Below, piece after piece: positions 55,466 to 64,000 of a stretch of DNA of 64,000 nucleotides. The stretch lies in contig BRLC01000002.1 in the NCBI GenBank assembly GCA_024343425.1, positions 248,001-312,000 of the forward strand. Direction: 5' to 3'. The notes below the pieces were generated by a model that did no database searches, had not been told where the DNA came from, and worked only from the letters and a program-made list of their open reading frames with translations. Position 1 is the stretch's first letter. Each line of letters opens with the position of its first letter. Origin of the DNA: Rhizobiaceae bacterium MnEN-MB40S (lineage in GTDB: Bacteria; Pseudomonadota; Alphaproteobacteria; Rhizobiales; Rhizobiaceae). The position numbers were made by a program, and so were the translations under genes.

Positions 55466-56739
55466 AGTTCTTCCACGCCGTCACGGTGGTAAATGTCGTC
55501 GCGGAACTGGACGACGCCATCGGATGTCGACCAGGCGGTGATGTAGGTGAAATACACCGGCACCGGATCAGCAAGCGCAATTTCCGTGTTCTCTCCGGTC
55601 GCGATGACGGTTTCCATCGTCTGGCGATCCCAGCCCGCGGTGTTTTCCAGCAGCCAAGTCGTCAGGTCCCGCACGTTCTGCACGCGGACGCATCCGGATG
55701 ACTCGAAACGCATCAGCTGGCCGAACGTCGACTGCTGCGGCGTGTCGTGCATGTAGACGGCGTGCGGATTGTGGAAATTGATCTTGGTCGACGCCATGGC
55801 GTTGATCTTACCGGGATCCTGCCGAAACATCAGCTTCGGCGCCTCAGCGACGTTCCAGTCGATCGTCTGCGGGGAAACCTCGTTTCCGCGATAGTCGAAG
55901 AGCCGGATGTTGTTGCGGGTCAGATAGGTCGGATCCTCCCGCATCAGCGGCATGATATCTTTCTCGATGATCGAACGCGGCGCCGTCCAGTACGGGTTGA
56001 GAATAATCTCGTGTATCTTGGAGTTCAGGATCGGCGTCTGGCGACTGATCTTGCCGACGATGGCCGTATGGCGTTGCACCACGCGATTGCCCTCGACCGC
56101 TTCGATCTGCGCCGCGGGAATATTGACGACCACGTAACGATCTCCGAGGAAACCGGACATCGACTTCAACCGAACCAGATTGGTTTCAAGCTGACCGAGA
56201 CGGATATTGGCGGGAACGTTCAGCGCCGCAAAGCTGAATTGACCGAGAACGCCATCCGCAGGCAGGCCGTGACGCGCCTGGAAGCGCTTGACGGCTCCCT
56301 CGACATAGGTGTCGAAGGCGTTGGAGGCGCCTGCTGCGCGCGGCAGATCACCGGAAATGAAAAGACGTTGACGCAACACCGACACCGCAGGATCGTTATC
56401 GCCAAGCTGAAGCTTGTTCGAGGCGGGCACCATCGGCCAGCCGCCCTGCATCACGATATTGTTGTAGGTGCGAATGGCGTCTTCGACGTAAATCACCGTC
56501 TCGGGACTCAGCATCGGCACGCGCGAACTGACTTCCTGCCCGCCGCGAGACCCTTGCGCGTCGAATTGATCGTCCCAGGAACCACGCTGGGGAGCGTTGA
56601 TTATACTTTGGATAGCAGACTGCGAGAGATTCTGGGCCGCGGCGCCGGAAGCTGCAAGGCCTAGTCCCGTCATCGCGGCGCCTCTTACAAACGCGCGTCG
56701 CGACAGATGTTTACCGATCTTCATTTTCGACATTTGCAT
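55453..56739 (-). CDS. Tat-exported L,D-transpeptidase (YcbB/LdtP-like)
   Basis: A 428-residue periplasmic transpeptidase that makes 3-3 crosslinks in peptidoglycan. Twin-arginine signal KHLSRRAFVRGAA at residues about 10-25; peptidoglycan-binding helix region VSVLRQRLFISGDLP; YkuD domain with catalytic cysteine in ESSGCVRVQN and His in MHDTPQQ. Several ATGs (56739, 56733, 56724) are possible starts. In Liberibacter, LdtR controls ldtP; the LdtR gene is at 59615, so a regulatory link is probable. Confidence 0.93.
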   Translation of the reverse strand: MQMSKMKIGKHLSRRAFVRGAAMTGLGLAASGAAAQNLSQSAIQSIINAPQRGSWDDQFDAQGSRGGQEVSSRVPMLSPETVIYVEDAIRTYNNIVMQGGWPMVPASNKLQLGDNDPAVSVLRQRLFISGDLPRAAGASNAFDTYVEGAVKRFQARHGLPADGVLGQFSFAALNVPANIRLGQLETNLVRLKSMSGFLGDRYVVVNIPAAQIEAVEGNRVVQRHTAIVGKISRQTPILNSKIHEIILNPYWTAPRSIIEKDIMPLMREDPTYLTRNNIRLFDYRGNEVSPQTIDWNVAEAPKLMFRQDPGKINAMASTKINFHNPHAVYMHDTPQQSTFGQLMRFESSGCVRVQNVRDLTTWLLENTAGWDRQTMETVIATGENTEIALADPVPVYFTYITAWSTSDGVVQFRDDIYHRDGVEELALQ

Positions 56740-57050
56740 TTACCGTCCGGCGAAGAAAACTGTCATCCATCGTTCATAACAGCCATATGCTTAACAAAAC
56801 GCGATCATACGCGCTACGACCCTCCTGCGCTCTTCACGATATTGCGAGTGCGCGGCTCTGGATCACAGGATCGCGGCGCCAACCAGGAGCAACGATAGGG
56901 TCTCGAGTTTCACAGCAATATGGCCAATTCAAGGACTATTACTAACCGATCCCCTGCAAGGTCGCAAATCCGGTAAGACCGAATATGTTTGCTCCCCCGT
57001 GATCATTTTGTCAGATAGGTCGACGTCACTCATTTTGCCAGGAGGCCGCC
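56740..57050. other. Divergent intergenic region, no gene seen
   Basis: The 311 bases between the L,D-transpeptidase and saccharopine dehydrogenase starts contain no supported reading frame or hairpin. Both promoters should be here, and possibly an LdtR site, which I cannot pick out by eye. Confidence 0.5.
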
Positions 57051-58121
57051 TTGAAATTTCACCTTAGGGACGAGGATCGCTCCACCGAGCGCCGCGCGCC
57101 GGTGACCCCAAAGCATGCGCAGACACTCATCGAGGCTGGGTGGGAAGTCGACGTTGAAACCAGCGCCAAGCGGATCTTCTCCGACAGCGACTATGCTGCG
57201 GCTGGTTGTCATATCAAGCCAGCCGGAAGCTGGATCGATGCGCCCGGCGATACGGTGATCCTCGGCCTGAAGGAACTGCCTCCCCTTCCAGAGACACTGC
57301 CTCACCGGATGATCCACTTCGCCCATATCTACAAGGATCAGCATGGCTGGCGGGACGAACTGCGCCGCTTCGCGCGCGGAGGCGGCCGACTTTATGACCT
57401 GGAGTTTCTGGTCGACTCGGAAGGCCGCCGGAAAGCCGCTTTCGGATACTGGGCAGGCTGGGTCGGAGCCGCCCTGGCGCTTTGGCGTCACCTCGCGCGT
57501 GATCATGGCGTCGCCGGCCCTTCGAAAGGCTTGAGCAGTTTCGAAAACCGGGAAGCGCTGCGCTCGGAAATAGAAACGCTCGCGCAGGGCGGCAGGCGCC
57601 GTCCCCGCGCAATCGTCATCGGAGCGAAGGGTCGTTCCGGACAGGGCGCGGTCGATGCGCTCAGCATTGCCTGCGACGAGATTACCGAGTGGGACAAGGA
57701 AGAGACCGCCGACCTCGACCGGACGGCGCTTACCAATCACGACATCCTGGTGAATTGCGTGCTGGTTTCCGGCCCCGGATTGCTGCTGCTTACTCCGGAA
57801 GACCTTGAAGGGCTGAACCAGAGAATCAGAACGGTTTCAGATGTATCGTGCGATCCCTTGAGCGACTACAACCCGCTGCCAATCTATCGCGAGCCGACAA
57901 GCTGGGAGCGACCATTCATCACAGTTGGCAGGAATGGCGACGGGGAAGAGATTGAACTGACCGCTGTCGACAATTTGCCGTCTTTGCTGCCGAAGGAAGC
58001 CTCCGAGGACTTCTCCAGGCAATTGCTTCCCTCTCTTCTCGCCTTCGACCACGGAGAGGAATGGCGGACGGCGCTCGATATTTTCGAAAGCAAGATCAGG
58101 GAACTGGAGACTGCCGGATAA
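57051..58121 (+). CDS. Saccharopine dehydrogenase (NAD+, L-lysine-forming)
   Basis: A 356-residue LYS1-type enzyme, splitting saccharopine into lysine and 2-oxoglutarate (or running in reverse). Family features: RDEDRSTERRAPVTP at the start, HFAHIYKDQ, GYWAGWVGAALAL, IVIGAKGRSGQGA (Rossmann) and SDVSCDP. The TTG start at 57051 with GGAGG upstream is chosen because the frame matches MKFHLR from there. An 84-base gap separates it from fumC. Confidence 0.93.
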   Translation: MKFHLRDEDRSTERRAPVTPKHAQTLIEAGWEVDVETSAKRIFSDSDYAAAGCHIKPAGSWIDAPGDTVILGLKELPPLPETLPHRMIHFAHIYKDQHGWRDELRRFARGGGRLYDLEFLVDSEGRRKAAFGYWAGWVGAALALWRHLARDHGVAGPSKGLSSFENREALRSEIETLAQGGRRRPRAIVIGAKGRSGQGAVDALSIACDEITEWDKEETADLDRTALTNHDILVNCVLVSGPGLLLLTPEDLEGLNQRIRTVSDVSCDPLSDYNPLPIYREPTSWERPFITVGRNGDGEEIELTAVDNLPSLLPKEASEDFSRQLLPSLLAFDHGEEWRTALDIFESKIRELETAG

Positions 58122-58205
58122 CCGGGTGAGCAGTATTGCCAATGGACGCAGCATCACCTTAAGGACTTCACCAATCTATCCAAATACTGGAACCGGAGAA
58201 TGACG

Positions 58206-59606
58206 ATGACGAATTTTCGCAACGAATCAGACAGTCTCGGAACGGTTCAGGTGCCCGCCGACAGGCTTTGGGGCGCCCAGACCCAGCGATCACTGCACTA
58301 TTTCAGCATCGGCGACGACATCATGCCCGAGGATATGATCACCGCCTATGCAACGGTGAAGCGGGCGGCGGCGACCGTCAACCATCGCGGCGGCAGGCTG
58401 GAAAAGAAGCAGCACGATCTCATCGTGCAGGTGTGCGATGAAATTCTGGCTGGCGAACATCGCCAGGAGTTTCCGCTTCACGTCTGGATGACCGGCAGCG
58501 GCACCCAGTTCAACATGAATGTAAACGAGGTCATTTCCAATCGCGCCTGCCAGATCGCAGGCACGGAGGTCGGCGGCAAATCCCCGGTTCACCCCAACGA
58601 CCACGTGAATATGGGCCAGTCCACGAACGATTCCTTTCCAACCGCCATGTGCATCGCCGCCGCCGAAGGCTCCGCCAAGCGGCTCCTGCCGGCCGTTCGC
58701 GCACTACGGGATTCGCTGGACGCGAAGGCGAAGGCGTGGGACGACATCGTCAAGATCGGCCGCACCCACATGCAGGATGCGACGCCGCTGACGCTGGGCC
58801 AGGAGTTTTCCGGCTATGTCGGGATGCTGGACGACGCTGCGCGGCATGTTGAGCAATCGCTTGAGAGCGTCTACCGTCTGGCGCTCGGCGGCACTGCGGT
58901 CGGCACGGGAATCAACACATCGGCCGGTTTCGACGTGGAAACCGCAGGCGAGATCGCGTCTCTCACAGGGTTGCCTTTCGTGACTGCGCCCAACAAGTTC
59001 ACGGTGCAGGGCTCGCACGACGCGCTGGTGCATCTGCATGGCGCTCTGAAGGTGCTCGCCACTGCGCTCTTCAAGATCGCCAACGATATTCGTCTTCTGT
59101 CCTGCGGACCGCGCTGCGGATTTCAGGAACTGATTATTCCCGAAAACGAACCGGGTTCGTCAATCATGCCCGGCAAGGTCAACCCGACGCAGTGCGAAGC
59201 GCTGGCCATGCTGGCCGCGCAGGTGATGGGCAACGACGTTGCGGTGACGATCGGGGGCGGCGCGGGATACCTGGAAATGAACGTCTACAAGCCGCTGATC
59301 ATATTCAACCTGTCGAAATCCATCCGGCTGTTGACCGACGGTTGCGACAATTTCCGTCAGTTCCTGGTCGAGGGCATGGAGCCCAATCGCAAACAGATCG
59401 ACGCCTATGTGGAGCGCTCGCTGATGCTTGTGACCGCTCTCAGCCCCGTCATCGGCTACGACAAGGCCTCGAAGGTGGCGCATCACGCGCATCACCACGA
59501 CCTGTCGCTGCGCGAGGCGGCGCTTGCTCTCGGCTTCGTCGATGCAGAAGAGTTCGACCGTATCGTCGACCCGGCCGCGATGGTGCGGCCGGCCAAGGCC
59601 GAATAG
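58206..59606 (+). CDS. fumC: Fumarate hydratase class II
   Basis: A 466-residue FumC with the superfamily signature [16 protein letters not shown] and [33 protein letters not shown] and [20 protein letters not shown] 58206 with GGAG seven bases upstream is preferred to 58200. Converges with ldtR eight bases apart and no terminator hairpin seen. Confidence 0.95.
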   Translation: MTNFRNESDSLGTVQVPADRLWGAQTQRSLHYFSIGDDIMPEDMITAYATVKRAAATVNHRGGRLEKKQHDLIVQVCDEILAGEHRQEFPLHVWMTGSGTQFNMNVNEVISNRACQIAGTEVGGKSPVHPNDHVNMGQSTNDSFPTAMCIAAAEGSAKRLLPAVRALRDSLDAKAKAWDDIVKIGRTHMQDATPLTLGQEFSGYVGMLDDAARHVEQSLESVYRLALGGTAVGTGINTSAGFDVETAGEIASLTGLPFVTAPNKFTVQGSHDALVHLHGALKVLATALFKIANDIRLLSCGPRCGFQELIIPENEPGSSIMPGKVNPTQCEALAMLAAQVMGNDVAVTIGGGAGYLEMNVYKPLIIFNLSKSIRLLTDGCDNFRQFLVEGMEPNRKQIDAYVERSLMLVTALSPVIGYDKASKVAHHAHHHDLSLREAALALGFVDAEEFDRIVDPAAMVRPAKAE

Positions 59607-59614
59607 GTCTCCGC

Positions 59615-60130
59615 CTACAGCCGGTAGAGGATCTGGTCGTTCCAGAAACGATCCAGACGCTGCAACGCCTTGTTCATCGTCTGGAATTCTTCGGCGCTGA
59701 TGCCTCCGACCTGTTCGATCGAACCGATATGGCGGTCATAAAGGGCGGCCACGACGTCGGCGACTTCCCTGCCCTTGTCGGTCAGGCTGATGCGGACCGA
59801 ACGACGATCGACGCGCGAGCGGCTGTGGTTGATGAAATCGAGATCGACCAGCTTCTTCAGATTGTATGAAACATTCGATCCGAGATAGTAGCCGCGGCTA
59901 CGCAACTCGCCGGCCGTCAATTCCGAATTGCCGATATTGAACAGCAGCAGCGCCTGAATGGCGTTGATGTCGTTGCGGCCATTGCGGTCGAACTCGTCCT
60001 TGATTACGTCGAGCAACCGGCGATGCAGGCGCTCGACGAGCTGAAGGGATTCCATGTAGAGCGAACGCAAAGCATCGCGTTCGACCTTCGGCGGAGACTG
60101 CTCCGCGCGCTGTCTGTTTTCCATTGTCAT
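59615..60130 (-). CDS. ldtR: MarR-family regulator LdtR
   Basis: A 171-residue winged-helix regulator matching LdtR of alphaproteobacteria: RDALRSLYMESLQLVERLHRRLLDVIKDEFDR at the N-terminus, recognition helix LGSNVSYNLKKLVDLDFINHSRSRVDRRSVRISLT. LdtR controls L,D-transpeptidase and osmotic/cell-wall genes in Liberibacter and rhizobia (established). The ldtP-like gene is 2.9 kb to the left. Start could be 60130 or the ATG six bases later. Confidence 0.9.
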   Translation of the reverse strand: MTMENRQRAEQSPPKVERDALRSLYMESLQLVERLHRRLLDVIKDEFDRNGRNDINAIQALLLFNIGNSELTAGELRSRGYYLGSNVSYNLKKLVDLDFINHSRSRVDRRSVRISLTDKGREVADVVAALYDRHIGSIEQVGGISAEEFQTMNKALQRLDRFWNDQILYRL

Positions 60131-60254
60131 GCCTCACTGTTTATTGCCGGTTGTTTTTTCCGGCTTGAGGCAACACTATCGAATACGTCTAAAATTCACC
60201 TTAAAATGCAGCATTAACAGGAAGTTACCTGAACGAATGCAAATTGAGGGTGAA

Positions 60255-60686
60255 TCAAATATTACTTCCGCCCATTTCACTGCGCGGATTGAAGTAGATG
60301 ATAAGCCGCAAAATCACATAGGTAATGACGACCACGCAGTGGATGGCGAGCAGGTACCAATAGTTTCCGTAAAGGGACGAAAACCCGCCATACATCAGGG
60401 ATTCCGCCGCCGCCGCCACGATCCATACGACCGGTCCCCAGGACACCAGCATCCACAGACCGATGCCGGCGACAGGCCACAGCACGGCGAGGATGGCCAC
60501 CGCGGCTTTCCAGTGCGATGGCAGAACATCGAACCGCCATGCACCGCCGCCATAGACGCCAATAAGGAGCGACCAGTACCACAGACCAGCCCCAAGACAG
60601 TAGAAAGCCACGACCCTCTGGAAGATATCGAAAGCTGTTTCGGCCGCAGTGGGACGCGGCGGCATCGGCTCCTGGACATCGGTCAC
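60255..60686 (-). CDS. Small membrane protein (DUF6163-like)
   Basis: A 143-residue protein with four hydrophobic segments and a characteristic end YYWYLLAIHCVVVITYVILRLIIYFNPRSEMGG-like stretch. It starts at GTG 60686, coupled to the CoA hydrolase stop (GTGA), and ends 125 bases before ldtR. A neighbour of ldtR in related genomes (from memory). Function unknown. Confidence 0.78.
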   Translation of the reverse strand: MTDVQEPMPPRPTAAETAFDIFQRVVAFYCLGAGLWYWSLLIGVYGGGAWRFDVLPSHWKAAVAILAVLWPVAGIGLWMLVSWGPVVWIVAAAAESLMYGGFSSLYGNYWYLLAIHCVVVITYVILRLIIYFNPRSEMGGSNI

Positions 60687-61738
60687 GCGTCGGGCACTCC
60701 CTCAAGATCGCCGGTTTCCAATGGCCTGAAATAGGCGTCCACCATGTCTTTTGTAACCCTGTCGAGACTATCTGGATGCCATTGCGGCGCCGCGTCCTTG
60801 TCGATGATGACGGCGCGAATGCCCTCATAGAAATCATGTCCCTGCAACATTCTCACGAGGATTCGATACTCCATAAGCATGCATTCCGCCAGACTGCGCC
60901 CGCGGCCTTCGGCCAGCTGACGGAACGTTACGGCCATGCTCACCGGACATTTGGAAGACATCTTTTCCAGACAGATCGTAGCAACCGGATCGGACTCCGT
61001 CCGAGACTGGAGATTGTTCACAACATCCGTAAGCGTGTCGCCCGCAAAGATATGCCTGATATGTTTGTGATCGTGGCTGGCCGGCGCCGCCTTCGCCGGA
61101 TCGCACAGATCTGACAGAACCTTCTCCGGATCTCCGGTCTCGACAAGCGCGCGTAGAATTTCGTCCAGATCAACAGACTGGGCGGCATGGGTGGCGATCC
61201 CGCATTTCAGCGCGTCGCCGGATTTGATGCGGTCGCCCGTCAGCGCAAGATAGAGGCCAAAATTTTCATCCAGGCGGGGCAGGAAATGGCTTCCGCCGAC
61301 ATCCGGGAAGAAGCCGATGCCAACTTCCGGCATGGCGAAAACCGCATTCTCGGTCATGACGCGATACTGGCCATGGACCGATATGCCGACGCCGCCGCCC
61401 ATGACGATGCCGTCAATCAGAGACACGATCGGCTTGGGATAGACGCCCAGCCATGCATTGAGACGATACTCGTCAGCGAAGAAACCGTAAGGCGGATCGT
61501 TCGCCACGCTGCGCGTGTAAACCTCCAGCAGATCTCCGCCAGCGCTGAAAGCGCGACCTCTGGCCGTAATCACGATGACCTGGACCTGCTTATCTGCCCG
61601 CCACTCCCCGAGCGCGGCTGATATGGCTTTGATCATGAGATGGCTGAGCGCGTTCAGCGCCTTTTCACGAACAAGCGTGATGACGCCAGCCCGTCCGCTG
61701 ATTTCAAACTCGATCTGGCCGGCTATGTCGAACTGCAT
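60683..61738 (-). CDS. 3-hydroxyisobutyryl-CoA hydrolase/enoyl-CoA hydratase family
   Basis: A 351-residue crotonase-fold protein; the length and GGGVGISVHGQYRVMTENAVFAMPEVGIGFFPDVGGSHFLPRL motif fit the HIBYL-CoA hydrolase subgroup of valine catabolism. The oxyanion loop is AFSAGGDLLEVY. It is first of a three-gene leftward run with the small membrane protein and ldtR. Confidence 0.88.
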   Translation of the reverse strand: MQFDIAGQIEFEISGRAGVITLVREKALNALSHLMIKAISAALGEWRADKQVQVIVITARGRAFSAGGDLLEVYTRSVANDPPYGFFADEYRLNAWLGVYPKPIVSLIDGIVMGGGVGISVHGQYRVMTENAVFAMPEVGIGFFPDVGGSHFLPRLDENFGLYLALTGDRIKSGDALKCGIATHAAQSVDLDEILRALVETGDPEKVLSDLCDPAKAAPASHDHKHIRHIFAGDTLTDVVNNLQSRTESDPVATICLEKMSSKCPVSMAVTFRQLAEGRGRSLAECMLMEYRILVRMLQGHDFYEGIRAVIIDKDAAPQWHPDSLDRVTKDMVDAYFRPLETGDLEGVPDA

Positions 61739-61906
61739 TGCAGGCCCTCCCCGTCAGAAATTACCCTTCGTCTATGCAAAGCCTTGCGCGTGGCGTCAAT
61801 GGCCGCGACGAAATGTTGTCGCATGGTTCCGGTTACGGGTTTGGCGCAACAGCAACGACATGATAAGGAAGCGGCAAGGTAAAAACTGGACATCAGCGGA
61901 GCACAC

Positions 61907-62938
61907 ATGAACCGCCAATTCTCCCGGAACACACTCGGCCGCAGCGTTGACGACATTACCGGCAGCCGGCGCATGCGCCGCAACAGAAAGGCTGACTGGA
62001 CGCGCAGGCTGGTGCAGGAAAACCGGCTCACCGCCGACGACCTGATCCTGCCGATCTTTGTCGTCGCCGGCGAAAAACGCAGCGAACCGATCGAAGCGAT
62101 GCCTGGTCTGTTCCGCTTGTCGCCGGATCTTGCGGCGCGCAAGGCCGAAAGAGCGGCCGAACTCGGCATCCCGGCAATCGCCACATTCCCGGCGATCGAA
62201 GCCGAACTGAAGGACAATTCCGGTTCGCATATCCTGAACCCGGATAATGTCATCAACCAGGCGTCGGCCGCGATCAAGAAAGCGGTTCCGGAAATCGGAG
62301 TGATCACCGATGTCGCTCTCGACCCGTTCACCGACCACGGCCATGACGGCGTCCTGCGGGACGGCGAGATCCTGAATGATGAAACCGTCGCGCAGCTGAC
62401 CGAAGCCGCATTGCTGCAGGCGGAAGCCGGCGCCGACATCATCGCGCCTTCCGACATGATGGACGGTCGCATCGGCGCGATCCGCGAGGCGCTGGACCGC
62501 AATGGCCACCAGAATGTCGGCATCATGTCCTACGCGACCAAATTCGCTTCCGCATTCTACGGTCCCTATCGCGAGGCGATCGGCACACAAGGTCTTCTGA
62601 AGGGCGACAAGCGCACCTACTATGTCGATCCAGCCAACACCGACGAGGCGGTGCGCGAGGCCGCGCTCGATATCGAGGAAGGCGCAGACATGATCATGGT
62701 CAAGCCGGGCCTGCCCTATCTCGACATTATTTTCCGACTGAAACAGACCTTCGAGATGCCGACCTTCGCCTATCAGGTTTCAGGCGAATATTCGATGATC
62801 AAGGCCGCTGCGCAAAACGGCTGGATTGACGGCGAAAAGGTGATGATGGAAAGCTTGCTCGCTTTCAAGCGCGCCGGTTGCGATGGAATTCTCAGTTACT
62901 TTGCAGAGGAAGCTGCTGAACTTCTCCAGAATACCTGA
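61907..62938 (+). CDS. hemB: Delta-aminolevulinic acid dehydratase (porphobilinogen synthase)
   Basis: A 343-residue HemB, condensing two ALA to porphobilinogen. Schiff-base lysines are in MSYATKFASAFYGPYREA and MVKPGLPYLDI. The metal site reads DPFTDHGHDG instead of the Cys-rich zinc form, marking the Mg/K-type alphaproteobacterial enzyme. Divergent from the hydrolase across 168 bases. Confidence 0.96.
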   Translation: MNRQFSRNTLGRSVDDITGSRRMRRNRKADWTRRLVQENRLTADDLILPIFVVAGEKRSEPIEAMPGLFRLSPDLAARKAERAAELGIPAIATFPAIEAELKDNSGSHILNPDNVINQASAAIKKAVPEIGVITDVALDPFTDHGHDGVLRDGEILNDETVAQLTEAALLQAEAGADIIAPSDMMDGRIGAIREALDRNGHQNVGIMSYATKFASAFYGPYREAIGTQGLLKGDKRTYYVDPANTDEAVREAALDIEEGADMIMVKPGLPYLDIIFRLKQTFEMPTFAYQVSGEYSMIKAAAQNGWIDGEKVMMESLLAFKRAGCDGILSYFAEEAAELLQNT

Positions 62939-63053
62939 CCCTGGCGCGCCCCGGCGACAGCTTGATATCAAAGGTTAAAATACCCACTTGCTATATGTTC
63001 ACGTACGGCCATGCGACCGTGCGAAAGAACAACAACGGGCTGGAGATGAACTT

Positions 63054-63530
63054 ATGTCGCTTGCGGAAGCAGATGTCATTGTGGACAGAAACCCCGATCT
63101 GGACAGCTGGAAAAGTTTCAGCGGCGTTCGGTCGCGGCGTGTTTTCGCGTTCCTGATCGACTACGCTTTGATCCTGGCGCTTTGCGTGCCGGCGGCGGTG
63201 CTTGTTTTCTTTATCGGTGTTTTCAGTCTTGGCCTTGGCTGGATGCTCTATTCCATCCTCTTCTTCCTCGTCGCCGTGCCTTATATCGGGCTGACGCTGG
63301 GCGGCCTGAACCAGGCGACGCCCGGAATGCGCCTGAATGGCATAAAGATGGTGCGTCTCGATGGCGCGCCGGTCGATTCGATGCTCGCGATCGCCCATGG
63401 CGCACTGTTCTGGATCGCAAACGCGGTGCTGACACCGCTGATCCTGCTTGTTAGCCTGTTTTCCGGCAGAAAACGCCTGCTACACGACATGCTTCTGGGC
63501 GTCGTCGTCATCCGCGACGAGGCAGCATAG
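63054..63530 (+). CDS. RDD-family membrane protein
   Basis: A 158-residue protein with an RDD domain: SRRVFAFLIDYALIL, three hydrophobic helices, TPGMRLNGIKMVRLDGAP. ATG 63054 has GGAG six or so bases upstream. RDD proteins are small membrane proteins of uncertain, possibly ion-exchange, role. Follows hemB by 115 bases. Confidence 0.9.
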   Translation: MSLAEADVIVDRNPDLDSWKSFSGVRSRRVFAFLIDYALILALCVPAAVLVFFIGVFSLGLGWMLYSILFFLVAVPYIGLTLGGLNQATPGMRLNGIKMVRLDGAPVDSMLAIAHGALFWIANAVLTPLILLVSLFSGRKRLLHDMLLGVVVIRDEAA

Positions 63531-63631
63531 GCGGCAAAACAACCTATGCGGTCATATTGAGGCCTTGGTTCCCATAAAGATGGCGAAGCGGATTATTTCA
63601 TCTGCTTCAAATCTCCCGAGGGATACCCCAA

Positions 63632-64000
63632 GTGTCATTTCTGAACGGCATCGCGAGGCGCGCGCCTTCGTTTTCAAAGACATTCGGACGATTTCCGCTG
63701 CCTGTGCTAGCAAGCGTGATTGCGACGGTGATCGCCAATCTCGACATTGCCAAACTCTACAAGCTCGCTGATTACAACAACGAAATTCCTGGCTACAGCC
63801 AGTTTTCCTCCACTCAGATATATGCTGCGCTGATAGCCGCCTTCTTTGCATCCGGCGCGGCCCACCTGTTCGCGGAAAGCGGGCGGTGGAAAACAGGCGC
63901 AAATTATGCTTTTGCCGGAGTGGTCGCTCTGATCGCCGCTGCACCCTTCTGGCTCGTGAGCGGCCTCGGGATGAGTGTTTTGCTCACATTCTGGCTGCCG
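63632..64000 (+). CDS. DUF4153-like membrane protein (5' end only)
   Basis: The first 123 residues of a multi-helix protein; the gene runs off the window. It starts at GTG 63632 with GAGGGA eight bases upstream. RFPLPVLASVIATVIANLDIAK opens the DUF4153-type pattern, and further hydrophobic segments follow (AALIAAFFASGAAHLF, YAFAGVVALIAAAPFWLV). The family is poorly characterised and often lies near core genes. Call is moderate because only the N-terminus is visible. Confidence 0.7.
   Translation, partial: MSFLNGIARRAPSFSKTFGRFPLPVLASVIATVIANLDIAKLYKLADYNNEIPGYSQFSSTQIYAALIAAFFASGAAHLFAESGRWKTGANYAFAGVVALIAAAPFWLVSGLGMSVLLTFWLP

Overview
The window looks like a chromosomal segment of an alphaproteobacterium of the order Hyphomicrobiales (Rhizobiales). 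The grounds are a plsX-fabH-ihfA-merR block with a nearby tRNA-Pro, a ribD-ribE-ribH-nusB block behind nrdR and glyA, a CBP3-type cytochrome bc1 chaperone beside a DUF177 gene, a BamE/OmlA lipoprotein, a proton-pumping pyrophosphatase, an LdtR-type MarR regulator, and a HemB without the zinc-type cysteines. The genus cannot be named from this sequence alone.

Region 1 (1-15.6 kb) is a catabolic locus. It opens with the tail of a CUT1 sugar/polyol ABC importer that has two ATPase genes and a 70-residue membrane protein. A D-2-hydroxyacid dehydrogenase, a GntR/FCD regulator, an enolase-superfamily dehydratase, two TIM-barrel epimerase-like proteins and an amidohydrolase follow. Two TGGT-N3-ACCA palindromes in the divergent intergenic region are probable GntR operators. 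The amidohydrolase is translationally coupled to a molybdenum-hydroxylase operon: SRPBCC protein, FAD subunit, 2Fe-2S subunit, molybdenum subunit split into two genes, MoxR/CoxD-like ATPase, CoxE-like VWA protein. An AraC regulator lies upstream of it, separated by two tandem CTAG-bounded palindromic repeats.

Region 2 (15.8-32.4 kb) is accessory material between tRNA-Pro and merR. It holds small unknown genes, a ferritin-like DUF892 protein, a divergent TetR/SDR pair with a large inverted-repeat operator, a frameshifted Tat-exported amidohydrolase, a lipoprotein, an SGNH-like hydrolase, a lytic-transglycosylase-like protein, and a RidA-family protein without the usual arginine. It ends with an eight-gene operon: NMT1/THI5-like ABC importer, cytosine-deaminase-like amidohydrolase, FAD-linked oxidase, two flavodoxin-fold quinone reductases and a creatininase-family hydrolase. 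This reads as uptake and stepwise breakdown of an unidentified nitrogen compound.

Region 3 (32.4-39.9 kb) is core: merR, ihfA, fabH, plsX, DUF177, bc1 chaperone, omlA/bamE and hppA. Region 4 (40-49.6 kb) is accessory: an MFS carrier and a dimethylglycine/sarcosine dehydrogenase-like flavoprotein. Divergent from these is a tightly overlapped four-gene module: membrane class III adenylate cyclase with an extracytoplasmic Cache domain, a HemK-like methyltransferase, a solute-binding-protein/permease fusion, and a second permease, with no ABC ATPase. This is my best candidate for an undescribed system, in which an ABC-like membrane complex may serve sensing or signalling together with cAMP synthesis and methylation.

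Region 5 (49.5-64 kb) is core again: nusB, ribH, ribE, ribD, nrdR, a PAP2 phosphatase, glyA, an L,D-transpeptidase, a lysine-forming saccharopine dehydrogenase, fumC, ldtR with a small membrane protein and a 3-hydroxyisobutyryl-CoA hydrolase, hemB, an RDD protein, and the start of a DUF4153-like membrane protein. The L,D-transpeptidase and LdtR, about 3 kb apart, are a regulator/target pair by analogy with Liberibacter.
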